A stretch of DNA of 28,145 nucleotides, taken from positions 1,156,738-1,184,882 of the forward strand of contig BFEA01000436.1 in NCBI GenBank assembly GCA_003427395.1. The letters are read 5' to 3'. Positions 8,135 through 19,100 of the stretch are shown piece by piece; the first letter of the stretch is position 1, and each line of letters starts with the position of its first letter. The notes under the pieces are model-generated. The model searched no databases. It was not told where the DNA came from and saw only the letters and a program-made list of their open reading frames with translations. The stretch is from Chara braunii (lineage: Eukaryota > Streptophyta > Charophyceae > Charales > Characeae). Both the position numbers and the translations under genes were made by a program.

Positions 8135-8632
8135 GCCGATGAGGGACCACCATCTTGCACCCGCCGCCGCCATCGACGCCTGACACCCCCTCTGCACCTT
8201 TGCGCTAGCCGCCAACTCCACTGATTCCCGTCCTGGCCTCCGCGGGCAAGATCCCAACCGCAGCGGGCGCAGTTCCGGCCGCCACGGGCACGGTCCCGAC
8301 CGCAGTGGCCACGTTTCCGTCCGCGGCGTGACGACAGGGGGGTGAAACACGTTGTCCTGGGTCCTGGGGCCTAAGGCGTCAACCGTGCTGCCGCTTGGCG
8401 GGGGGAGGGGGGGGGGNGACTTGGACGCGGGGAATACGACATCAACGGACTGCGACGACTTGAGGGGCGACATCGGGGGACGACATCGGCGGCTAGACCG
8501 GGGGGGACGAGGCGTTTGTTTAAAATGACTCGGGGGCAGTTGGTTCGGGGGGAGCAGATTTTATCCCTATTTCGAACGCTGAGATGGCGAAGCTAAGGAG
8601 GGCCTCATACGCTGGGGCAACCGGTGGTCACA
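8133..8632 (+). other. GC-rich leader to the hAT pseudogene
   Basis: No intact gene is seen. One plus-strand frame reads a proline/threonine/alanine-rich peptide that contains the 21-bp tandem repeat (8231-8335) and stops at 8331. A G run with an N lies near 8400-8417. It may be the 5' untranslated or N-terminal region of the hAT transposase unit, as such regions can be low complexity, but no continuous frame links them. Confidence 0.4.
8231..8335 (+). repeat. Five-copy 21-bp tandem repeat encoding a heptapeptide
   Basis: Successive 21-base units begin tcctggcctccgcgg, tcccaaccgcagcgg, ttccggccgccacgg, tcccgaccgcagtgg and ttccgtccgcggcg. In one plus frame they read as seven-residue units of the kind VPTAVAT and VPAATGT. 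The third base of codons varies while the proline and alanine pattern holds, hinting that it was once translated. No family is recognised. Confidence 0.6.
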
Positions 8633-10712
8633 TGGGAGAAGATGCACGGTGACCGCAAGTTGTGATGCAACTTGTGCAAGCACCTGTGGCAGGGGAACCA
8701 GTCGAAGGCTGCAAGGCACTTTTGCCAGTTGAAGAAGTTCCCTGTTGCCCAGTTCGACGTGCTCGTTGACATTTGGAACGACACGGACTACAAATTCAAT
8801 GACCGACATCACACATTCATTCCTGCGTACATCCATGAGCACGGCATAAGAGACTCGCGAGCAGTTGCAGGAGGTGCACAGTCGCGAGCGTCACCTTCCA
8901 CTGCAGGCCGGGATGAAATGTAGGACGTGCTTGATGAGATGGAGTTGCCTGGGGAGGAGGTCATGATGACGTCCCGTGGGGATGACCCCACGAGGCGACA
9001 GGGGAAAAGGCCGATGGGGGAGGCCGACCAGGTTGCGACCCGATCGGGAAAAAGGGTTCGCCAGAGCAAGATCGACGAGGTCCACGATGCAGATGAGCAG
9101 TCGGTCTTCAAGGACAAGTTTCTGCAGTGGATCTACGATTGGGGTATTCCATTCAACGCCTTCAGGAGGTAGTCGTGGAGAGAGGTCCGGAAGGCGGCGG
9201 ATGAGATCCTTAGACGAGTGCGGATGCGATTTCCTCCCTTCAAGGAAATCAGCGGTGATGGAGTTCCTTCGCAGAGGGTGAAGGTGGCGACTTTGCTACG
9301 GGAGGTCCCAGAGTCGCTATATCACAGCGGCGCCACCATCTTGTCGAATGGTAAGAAATCGTGTGATTTGTGACCCATCGTGAACTTCCTTGTCGCGGGT
9401 GCAAATGGCGCCCTGCTCTATGCCACCATTTCTCGCGACGGTTCTGTACCGGAGACGGGTGCCATTGTTTTTCGCAGGTAGAGGGTCATCATTGAGTCCT
9501 TCTCTGAGAAGGACGTCATAGCTGTCTGCACGGACTCCGCTAGTAACTACACAGCGACCGCCCGTTTGCTCACCGCAGACCCTGATCTAGCGGTCCGACA
9601 CATCACTTGGCTCCCCTGCTCGACCCATGTCTGCAACTTGATGCTGTCAGACATTGGGACACGAGTGAGGAGTGGGTTGGGCAGTTGACACCATCATCCG
9701 TGCACAAACGATGGTGCGATTTATTAAATTGCACGGCGCAGCTCTCGCCCTTTACAAGAGGAAGAGCCCACGCGTTTCACTCGTCCTCCCAGTTGAGACT
9801 CGTTTCGATTCAATTTTCATGATGTTGAATTGTCTCCTTGGAAGACGCGAGCCGTTGGAGGCGATGCTGCATGACGACGCTTGGGCGAGTATCCTGTGGG
9901 AGCGGAGGCTGCTGCCCCAGGCGAGATGGGTGCGTCTCTTGATTCGAGATGGCGAGTTCAGACGACTTGTGAAGTTCTTGATCCGTGTGATGGATCCCAT
10001 CCATCAGCTCCTGAGGTGGATGGACAGAGGAGGGATGATGATGTCCATCGTCCACGAGTGGAGCCGTCATCTCATTCAGCTTCCGATGAAGATGGACGAT
10101 GTGACGATTGATCTTCTGACTCCGTGTGTGCGAGAGGTCAGGATGCAGCTCATGCACTTGTTGGAGCCCTCGCACACTGCCGCTCATCTCCTAAACCCTC
10201 GTCGACGGTCCTTAAGGTACGACGAGTCCCTCCACACCACGACGGAGGATGCGAAGGTTGTACAGGAGTGTGATCGTTTTCTCCACGCCCAGATTGGAGG
10301 TGATCTGACAGGCAGGGATTACCTCGTTGTTCGTGACCAGCTGAGTTGATTCCATGCGAGCAGAGGAGACTGGGGTGATTGGCTAGTATCGGATGCCAAG
10401 GCGAAAGATTCTCAAGGAGATCAGGGGACGCACCATTGCGCGGCATGGTGGTTTGCTTACGGGACTGCCCACCCAGAGTTACGTGCTATCGCTATCTGTG
10501 TGATGCACATGTTGACGTCAGCCTCTCCTGCGAAGAGGAATTGGGTGGCCCACGAGCGCATTCAGACCACAAAATGGAGCAATCTTGGCTTCGCCAAGCT
10601 GGTACAACTGGTTGAGATTACGACAAATCTCAAACTGGCTTCATGTAGGCATCAGGGTGGGGGGTATGTGCTTTCGTGGGTCATGGATGGCGTCGACACC
10701 GAGAGACGGTGA
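8633..10712 (+). pseudogene. Decayed hAT-superfamily transposase, BED finger to dimerisation domain
   Basis: The frame starts in a BED zinc-finger-like segment (WEKMHGDRK, then CNLC, then ARHFC) with an in-frame TGA at 8663. In-frame stops follow at 8921, 9170, 9371 and 9479, yet the peptide between them stays coherent. FLVAGANGALLYATISRDGS and VIAVCTDSASNYTATARLL match the DUF659-type catalytic core of plant hAT proteins, followed by WLPCSTHVCNLMLSDIG. A one-base shift near 9670 moves the frame, which then runs to 10349 (TGA) and on. FAYGTAHPELRAIAICVM, SASPAKRNWVAHERIQTTKW and LVEITTNLKL form the hAT C-terminal dimerisation domain. It would have cut and pasted DNA in the nucleus; it is now inactive. 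Short hAT terminal repeats and an 8-bp duplication were not located. Confidence 0.87.
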
Positions 10713-13164
10713 CCCCGAGCCTGATGTCTGGGAGGTGAGACGTATTGGTACCTTCAGCGATTGAGAGATCAGGAGGAAGATTGAGGTCTTTTACAAGGAC
10801 GACACAAGCCGTCCACGAGAGGTTTCAACCGTCTTCGGGGATAAGGCAGCCACTCTGCTCCCTTTCGACCATGTGCCTCCTCCCCCATCCCGGGGAGTAG
10901 GAGAGGGTTCTGCGGCAGTCGATCAGGATGGAGAGGACGATTGGACGGATGCAGAGGACATTGTGGGGGGCACAGACAGGACAGCGAAGCAGGTTTACTT
11001 CACGTATGGGGGCGAATCGGACGGCCATGTACCGCGGACGTTCGTCATCACGGACGATGTTGCATGCAGGGTGCAGGGTAGCGCCACTCGACGACCTCAA
11101 GCGGGTCAAGGTCGTAGCGTCATTGCTCGCAACGTTTCCCCGCACGCGAGGAGAGTTTTAGGGGTGGACTCAAGCGGGGAGGACGAGGGCGAGGCATGTG
11201 ACGCTGACCACCTTCGGGACCCTCGGTTCAATTCGAGCCACCACTCTAGGGAGCAGTCAGAGCAGCTTCGGCGGTCGCACAGGTTGGCAGAGCATAGTGG
11301 TCCGGCGTCTCAGCAGCCTTAGGACATACCGGCAGTGGAGGAGACTCCGTCACACAGCGGCCCCGCTCAGGCCGCGACATCGGACCTGCACACCAGCGAT
11401 TTCGATATTGCGGGTTCGCATGGGGGCTCGCCCATCTTACGATGCAGAGTGGGTGATTGAGCTGAGTACAGGACGGATGTCAGGCAGAGGGAGGAAACAG
11501 TTGAGGAGAGGGACACTCGCCTGGATCGTGAGGAGGAGGCACGGTTATGTCCATGCATCGATGGGCTGGCAGAGAGGCGTATGAAGCCTAGCATCGGAGG
11601 CAGAGGGAGCTAGAGACGATAGGAGCGGGTTCACCATCGAGCGTCGGACCATTGCCAACTTCAGGCATGATGCAGCCCCCCTCCCATGCTGGGGGTGCTG
11701 GTGCTGACACATGCGGATTGGATGCTGACGACGGGGGGCTGGCATATGTGCGATGTGAGGGTGGTGATGTTGGGGTCTTGAGACAGTCGGGGCAGATTCA
11801 CGAGCTGAGAGCTCCGACGATGGCGAGAAGTGTGAGGCCGCAGAGGCTATCGTACACGAACGCTGTAGTTGGCATATGCGCGGCTGGCACAGATGGCGGG
11901 ATTCATGGAGGGGAGGAGGAGATGGTGGACAAGGGCAGTGCGCCTTTGGATGTTGACGCAACACATGTTGACGAGGAGGGAGCAACGGTCCACGCAGGTC
12001 ACAATGCCCCGTCGCTGCAAGATGGCGAGACCGGAGGGCACGTTGAGCAGGAGGGAGCGACCGTCGATATGTCCTTGCGATTATTGTTAGGCCCCTGTCG
12101 GTGCGAGATGTCGAGATTGGAGAACATATTGACTCTTGACTTGGGACGCCCGGTCTCTTTCTCTGCAGGTGGGTATTCCGGGGAGATGCCTCGGTGGGAT
12201 GGCGGGGAACTGGGGGAGTGGACACCGACCCCTTTACATCCAGAGCAGCTGGAGAGGTTGGGGACGGAGGACCCTTTCCCGTTCACCGATGGACAGCCGT
12301 CGCCTCCCGCATGGACACCAGTGAGCCCTAGGTGGACTGGATCATCGTTGTCCGACATCCGCGAGCGGGAGTCCGTGGACAGACAGGCGACAGTGTTTTC
12401 AGGCGGGGTTGCCAGCAGCCATGTGCAGACACCGCTAAGCCCTTTACCTCGAGCATTGCATCAGGGACTGGCGCTGGCCACAGGTCTTCCATCGACTGGT
12501 GGTCGAGGCAGCGGGCGGGGACTTCTTCAAGTCATCGAGGTGGCGTTTTTGGGCAATGGTCGTCTTGCAGGCGAGTGACGGACCGTTTGAGGAGGGACTA
12601 CGATAGAGGACAGGGGCTGTTCACACGAGACCATCAGGGGAGGGAGGGCCTGCAGCGGGTGCGACTGAGGCTGGACGACCGAGTGTCCACACAACAGGAC
12701 GTATACTCGGATTGGATAGAGTTGGGACGAGGAGGACCGAGAGGATGGTGCCGCATCCGGCCCGATCAGCCATGGAAGATAGACGACAAGGAGTGCCGTA
12801 CACATTGGGCGAGGATGACTTGCATATGCCACAGGGGTCAAGACGTCATGGCTCGATCATTGATCTTGAGACGCAGATTGCTGCTGAGGAGCAGCGGTTG
12901 GCGGAGATGATTCGAGAGCGTGAGAGGAGGCCAGAGACGGAGGCACAGGCCGAGGAGGCAGACACGGAGACTGAGTCCATCGAGACAGTTGTGCGCAGAG
13001 AGAGGCATCGGAGAGCAGTGGCCGCGGCAGGCTCACAACTTGCACCCGTAGGGAGAGATAGAGCACCACAGGGTAGGGGTCAAAGTGGGCAGAGAGGAGC
13101 ATGGGCAGGGAGAGGGAGCAAAGCACGTCACAACACTCATACTAGGCGCAATAGCAGGAGTTAG
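10681..13164 (+). pseudogene. Broken C-terminal extension of the hAT transposase
   Basis: After a further shift at about 10640-10690 a frame continues in phase: PRDGDPEPDVWEVR, a TGA near 10762, then an acidic stretch (DGEDDWTDAEDIVGG) to 11322, where it stops. A 308-residue open frame at 11652-12578 and a 151-residue one at 12712-13164 follow in other phases. The first is rich in Gly, Asp and Pro. The last has a charged coil (IIDLETQIAAEEQRLAEMI) and an arginine-rich tail that could act as a nuclear signal. The order acidic linker, coil, basic tail downstream of the dimerisation domain suggests one long original protein. Alternatively a second small gene lay next to the transposase. No domain is recognised. 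Confidence 0.55.
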
Positions 13165-13461
13165 GGACTTGTGTAGTAGGGTAGATTAATTTTTTACTTT
13201 AATTTTTTTGTATATTATCTTTATTTTATTTGTACATTACGTTCATGTTCTTTGTTGTTAGGTTTCAGACTTGCCCTACGTTGTTAGTTGTACATGGTTG
13301 TAGTAGTTGTTTCTTACACAACGTCATTAGTTATGGTTTTCTTGAAAACTGTGGATGTTTGGCGAGGTTGTCATGTTGACTGTGTTGTCATTTCGTCGTA
13401 CTCACATCATGTTTGTCAGTGCTATGTTTGTATCATGTAATGGTGTTTCTGTGTGTGTTGT
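13165..13461 (+). other. AT-rich sequence after the hAT reading frames
   Basis: Base composition changes sharply after the last stop (13162-13164) to T-rich sequence such as attaattttttactttaat. This suits a 3' untranslated region and the end of the transposon. No clear element terminus was found. Confidence 0.45.
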
Positions 13462-13801
13462 ATTGTCCTTATGTCTATCAAATCCAATCCCCTCCCAATT
13501 AATGTCCCTCCACAAAAGCCTTTCAACCAACATGCCCTCTCTCTCTGCCCCCTCCCAATGAATGACACCCAGCAACACCCTCCCAACGAATGACTCCCCC
13601 ACCCTATCAAACCCCCAAACCATCACAGAAGAAAAGGGAAAAAAACATTGTGTGTTGTGCAAGTGGAACCCCCAAAACCCAAGCCTGCTTTCTGGTTTTA
13701 TTGTCCTTATGTGTATAAAGTACTATAAACCCTAATCCTCTCCCAATGATTCACCCCCGCCAACCCGCTTCCAACCAATGAGTTGAATGAGTCCTCTCTC
13801 T

Positions 13802-13840
<39 letters not shown>

Positions 13841-14006
13841 ACCCCCCCCTAATGAATGGGCCCCCGGTCCCCGACCAAGTTACCAACACCTTCCGAACAA
13901 ATGACCCCCCCACCCTCTCCAACCCCTAAACCACCCCCCCCCTCCGAAAAAAAATTAAAATTTATGACTGTGTACATGAAGTGGACCCCCCAAAACCCAA
14001 GTCTGC
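13462..14006 (+). repeat. Diverged tandem duplication of a pyrimidine-rich unit
   Basis: Unit one (13462-13699) and unit two (13700-14006) both start attgtccttatgt and end with ccaaaacccaag(c/t)ctgc. Shared internal words in the same order include ctctctctctgcccc, aatgaatg, ccccaccct and aagtgga. Unit two is longer because of a poly-C run (13805-13839) and extra C-rich sequence. The units have no coding frame. Confidence 0.8.
13805..13839. repeat. Poly-C tract of 35 bases
   Basis: The run begins right after ctctctctg, in the same place where unit one has only gcccc. It is a lengthened homopolymer inside unit two of the duplication. Its true length is uncertain. Confidence 0.85.
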
Positions 14007-14295
14007 ACCGTCGAAATTGAAAAAAGGGGGTCCCTTATTTTTTAACCCTTCCCAAAACACACCCCAATTTGGACCCCCCCGTTTTAAACTTTTTTTTTGT
14101 TTTTGTTTTTATGGGGGGGTGTCGGGCCTCAGTTGCGCCTCCGGAATCCTGACCCCGACTTCGAGTACCCACGCTCCCACGCCCGCGGCGTGCCTTCCTC
14201 GACCGCGACCTCGGTGGTCATGATCGCGGGCCCGCGGCCTCAACCGCGGGCCGCAGTCATGCCCGCGGTGACTGCGGCCGCGGGGGATACATAGG
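14007..14295. other. T-rich then GC-rich junction sequence, no gene
   Basis: A T- and G-run segment (14080-14130) changes to GC-rich sequence with repeated cgcgg and gcccgcgg words (14150-14292). It ends abruptly at the truncated LINE, so a breakpoint lies close to 14290. Confidence 0.5.
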
Positions 14296-14955
14296 CGTCA
14301 GATAACTCGTCTTTACCTAGACTGTCCTCTGGAAGTCTTATTTGTTGTACAATAAGACTCTCATCCTCTCTTCTCATTTGTGCCTTAATTTGAGAAAAAA
14401 CATTAAACGTACGTTGCAGAATTTGAATTTCTACCTCCACCTAGTCTTCCTTTGTATTAAACAGATCTCTTACTTCCTGCCATGACGTCCAAATCTTTCA
14501 GTAACGACACATTCAACTTATAATAAGACGGTATCTTTTTAGTAGCTTCACTGATTCGAAATTCCCCTACCACAGGTATGTGGTCAGACATGTCTGAGAA
14601 CAAAATATCCACAGCAATGCACTCTTGCAATTGATGACCTTTCATCAACAGATAGTCTAGTCTTTTGCGAGCTGGAGGGGTCTGTGACCCGAACCAAGTG
14701 TACTCCTGCAAAATGGGGTTTAATACCTTAAAACCATCCACCAGATCTTGGGAAATCATTAAGCTTTGTAATAATTTACTGTCGGCTCTGATTGGTCCCG
14801 CTCTGTTCAATCCTGGATCAGTGTGGTATTCCAGTCTACTGCAATGATTAGGTTGTCTGAGTCTAGTATAATTCCCGGTAATTCGACAATGAAATTTATC
14901 TTTTCGTTGTAATCTGTAGGCACATAAATTGACGTTACAGTCCATGATGTCCATC
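14296..14955 (-). pseudogene. 3' part of the outer LINE: endonuclease C-terminal half and linker
   Basis: On the minus strand, after the insertion point, the frame reads VTSIYVPTDYNEKINFIVEL, then IIAVDWNTTL. A shift follows, then SLMISQDLVDGFKVLNP, EYTWFGSQTPPARKRLDYLL and FSDMSDHIPVVGEF. WN, the RxDY segment and the final SDH are the late motifs of the APE-type endonuclease (EEP family) of L1-like elements. A linker before the reverse transcriptase follows (EIQILQRTFNVFSQ, ending near 14296). The reverse transcriptase itself is missing, so the element is cut off here. Together with 25130-26569 it forms a single older copy. Confidence 0.85.
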
Positions 14956-14972
14956 CCACCTCAAACTTAACC
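14956..14972. repeat. Target-site duplication, left copy
   Basis: The 17 bases ccacctcaaacttaacc are identical to 25113-25129. The flanking bases differ on both sides. It directly abuts the poly-A tail of the inner LINE. Confidence 0.93.
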
Positions 14973-14973
14973 C

Positions 14974-14991
14974 TTTTTTTTTTTTTTTTTT
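14974..14991 (-). other. Poly-A tail of the inner LINE
   Basis: Eighteen T on the plus strand follow the left target duplication after one C. On the minus strand this is the 3' poly-A tail, as expected for target-primed reverse transcription. Confidence 0.9.
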
Positions 14992-16107
14992 AATTATCGG
15001 AAGGCCCTTGTGCAAGACCTCTATCCTGTTGGTGGTAAGAGAACCACCGGGATTGAGGCTTTGCCTAGCGGGCCGCTCCATCTATTGGTGGGGAGCAACA
15101 CCTGCTGGAAACCGGGTCCAACGTCCCATAAATACGTCTTTGCTACACAGTACATCAATGAGAGTGATGCCAAAGTGCTGGAAACCGGGTCCAGCGTCCC
15201 ATATCCACTCTACTCTTCCATACCTAACCTGCAGCAGGGTCGGGGGACCACCGGGGGGCACCAGTGGAGTCTCGCTCCATCCCATAGCATCTGCCATCCA
15301 CCCACTATCCTCATGGAGCCCATTGTACTCTGCAATAGCATGTGTTTTGAAAAAGCTGAAGAAACAGAAAAACAGGCTGCAGTGAAATCAGTTGAAATCA
15401 GCCAGAAGCAGCTGAAATCTTTTTGAGAAATACAGAAGAATACTAAAAATTTATGAGAATTACTGGAAGGATACTACAACAAAACTTCACTGAGAGACAG
15501 GCCCACAAGGTGCCTATTGTATCACATTGCTAAACATTATATTCTTCTACGAGACTATGTTACAATTTGTAACCAGGTCCAAACCACCAACGTATTCAGA
15601 CTGGGCAAGACTATTGAAGAATGTTGAAGACTATTGAGAAGGAGATGAAAGAGAGAAAAATAAATGAAGGAAGGAGATGAAGGAGATAAGAGAAACAAGG
15701 GGGAAAAAACGGAAGAACGAAGGAAAGAAAGACAGACAAAGGCATAAAGGAGAAGACAGTGGCCCAAAAGATGCCATTAGGAGGGCTTGATAACAAATGT
15801 TACATGCTGGGTCCCTTGGCTTATGCAGGCAGCAAAAATTCTGTTAAGGAGAGTGGGTGGGGGGGGAAGGGGTCCGCAAAGTCCTCAGCTGCCCTTAATG
15901 ATTCTCCAGGGTCTACTCTGGTCCAATCATGGAAGATCAGTCGGTAATCCCTTTCTATCTCTATCCCCGGTTCCTCCTGTAATCCCTTTCTCCAGGGTCT
16001 ACTCTAGTCCAATCATGACTGATCGCTCCTGGACCATTTTACCTCGGCCACCCATCCCTCCCTTTCCCTTCCCAGCCAATTCTTGCCGAAGCAAGAAATA
16101 GTTTTGT
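14992..16107 (-). other. 3' region of the inner LINE with two small duplications
   Basis: No open frame of note lies between the ORF2 stop and the tail. The sequence gctggaaaccgggtcca followed by cgtcccata occurs at 15104-15130 and 15177-15203. The sequence ctccagggtctactct followed by gtccaatcatg occurs at 15904-15931 and 15990-16017. A purine-rich stretch spans about 15620-15760. I take all this as an extended 3' untranslated region, though part could be an older insertion. Confidence 0.6.
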
Positions 16108-19100
16108 TTATGTCCCCCAGTTGTGCATTTGGTCAAGCTTGTCTTTAACAGCCTTTCGTTGGGTCACAATTTCGTGTTGGAATAATGTCTTGATCTGTTC
16201 CATAACTTCTTCATCCTCTACCCGCACCCCTTCTATCTCAAGGATACATCTTTTCCACCATATGGTCCACAGGACGCTCCTTCTTCCCAAGTTGAACATG
16301 TTCTCCTCAAAGATATTCTCCCGAATTTGCGGGTAGTACCCCAGGAGTATAGCCCTCCAATCCCATNGNCATTCCGCGCCGGGAACAATATGCCTCCAGA
16401 TCCTATCCCANGTTCTCCACAGAAGTACTGACNCAGGGCANTGAAGAAAGATGTGTTCAATAGTTTCAGCCCGCCTCCTCCCAGGGTAGCTCTGGAGGCA
16501 TTTACGACACCATGGCAGCGCCTTCCCTTGTTGTTCCAGGTGGGTGTGGTCTATCAACCAGTCGTTAGTAGGTAAACATCTGTGTTCTATTTGCCATTGG
16601 AGGGCAGAGATTTTTGCGGGTCTGCAACTATACTGTGCAAACCATCGAATGGGCTTGAGTAGGCTGCGATCAATATTAAGATGGCGGTACCATCTGTCTT
16701 CCACACGATTTTGCAGCCCCTTTTGGGTCTGAGCATACGGTAGGCTGATTTAGATTTTAGGTTGTATAGTGATAGCGTGTCAGCCCCCCCCTTTCTAGGC
16801 CTGGTACCTTGGGTTTATTTTCACTCGTCGGGGTCCAAGGGGAGGTCCTCGATCGGGATCATTGGGCGATACACTTTTTGGCGACATCCTTCCTCAATGA
16901 TCCTGATGCGATAGACCCCTTTTTGCTGCTTCCATACGAAGGGTTGTTCGTTCCATTCTAACCCATCATCCTTTTGAATGAAAAAAAATTCAATTAATAC
17001 GTAAGTTGGATCTGTCAAGTGCACCCCCCCCACTTCCATGTTATGGTCAGGCAGCCCCACCCAATCTCCCTCCTTTACACAGGGGTCTTTTCCGAGGGTA
17101 GTGTACCAGTGCAGGGAAAAACTATCAATGAGTTTGTTTAGTGTTTTTTCAGTGAGATGGCAGTACCGCAGCCAAGCTCGCATCTATCCCGTGTTCTTCC
17201 AACTCCTTGCCTCCTGGTCCCATAAATCCCCAACTCTCCGTACACCGTGTTTCACCCATCCCTTCCATGGAGTGTTCGAGTTGCACCGTACCCGCCCTTC
17301 GGGGTCTGTTCTTAGTCGGTTGCCAAAGAGGGGTTGCCTGAATATTTCTTCCCACCTTTATGGCGCAGGACGGTCGGGGGGGGGATTTTTCTCCAGGTAC
17401 GTAAAAGGCACGCCCAATGTTTGTCAGCAGGGTCCCCGTTTCTATACTTCCTAGGCAGCCTCCAGTACCTGTCCTCTAACCATACTCGAGGGTCAATCTC
17501 CGGTGGGGTTTCCGGGGCCACGTCTAAAAGTTGGGCCAGGGGTAAGGGTACCCATAGGGATAAAGGTGAGAAGATAATATGCTGGATCCAGTGGATTGTG
17601 AGGGCGTGAAATTGTGTAGCCGGATCCAGGATTCATAGTCCTCCTCTATTCTTGGGCTGGATCACTGAGTCCCATGCAACTCGACTTATGGCGTGAGAAG
17701 TGTTACTGTCGCCACTCGAAAGGAAGGCTGCCAAATGTTATTTCAGTGCTTTGAGACCCCCATTCTTGTACCGGAGTGTGGCCAGAATTACATTATTGAT
17801 GACCAATGCTCTTCCGAAAATCGATGTCTGTTTATTATTCTATTTTTCAAACTTGACTTTCGTCGGTCCGGCCAACCATTCATCATTTGTTGCCGGCTTT
17901 CCTCTGGCAGTCGTTAATGCCCCCAGAATTCTCAGGGGATCATCATGGGGGAGCCATGTGATTTGTGGATTCTCCGGGGGTCTCCCTCCTTGATGGTGCA
18001 TCCACCAGCCCACTGTTTTTTGTCCCCTGTTCACCGTCATGTCGGACGGCTGACATAACTTGTTCATGAGCTGCGAAATCTCATCCATGTTGGATTCTGT
18101 CGCTTCCACCATAATGGTTAGGTCGTCTACAAATAGGGAACAAATGGGGATTGCTTCCTGCGGAATATTGGATATCTTAATGCGCATAAGGTCTTTGTTT
18201 TATCTCAGGTTGGCTGTTAATGCTTCCATTATTACTAAGAAGAGGTATGGGGCAATCGGATTCCCTTGTCTCACTGATCACGAGAGTTCAAATGGCGGTG
18301 CCACTAACCCATTAAACTGGACACAGGTAGTGGCATTTTGGTGAAGGATCTTAACCCAGCGCCGAAACATCGGTCCGAAGTTCATTTTCTCCAGACATTT
18401 GTCTATGAAATACCAATCCATATGGTCGTAAACTTTTTCGAAATCAATGAAAATGATGGCCACATTTGCCCGATTCCATTGCGCTAATTGGACCACGTCG
18501 TTTACCAACAAGATATTTTCCTGTATATTCCTGCTCGACATGAATCCTGTTTGGGTCGGGTGTATGACCTCTTTCAAAACCGTTGCCATTTGGTTAGTCA
18601 GTGCTTTGAAAAACATTTTGTAAACTACAGTGAGAAGAGTAATAGGCCTGTAATTCCTGATATTCATTTTATCTCCTTTTTTATAAAGGAGAGAAAACAC
18701 CCATTTTCCTACAGTTTCCCCCATTTCCCCAGCCTCCCATACGTCCTAGTAATATTCCCACAGGTCGATGCTCAGGTCTGTCCATGTGGCTTCCCAGAAC
18801 TCTTTGAGAAAGCCGTCTATATCGGGGTTTTTTTCTTCCTTCATTTGGAGGAGTGTTGTCCATACCTCTTCTTTTGTTAGTGGGATCTTCAATCTGTCCC
18901 GGTGCTAAGGAGATATAAAACGTTCCATTGGGGATAAGAAATCTTATATTTCATTGATTCTTTCCTCCCCCTGCAGGGATGGGATTTGAGAAGTATACAG
19001 TTGTTTAAAGAATTTTCTGGTGATCAACATGCAATGTGCTGTGTCAGTGGCAATGGTGTTACTATCATCCGGGTCGAAAAAACCCTCAATAGCCGTCCTT

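Noticed and set aside
7894-8473. Open frames through the GA tract
   Set aside because: Arg-Glu or Leu-Ser runs from (GA)n with an N in the middle; no domain.
8663-9481. Stop-codon reassignment or selenocysteine
   Set aside because: Both TAG and TGA interrupt the frame, frameshifts also occur, and the intact gene in the window uses ordinary codons; a decayed transposase explains it.
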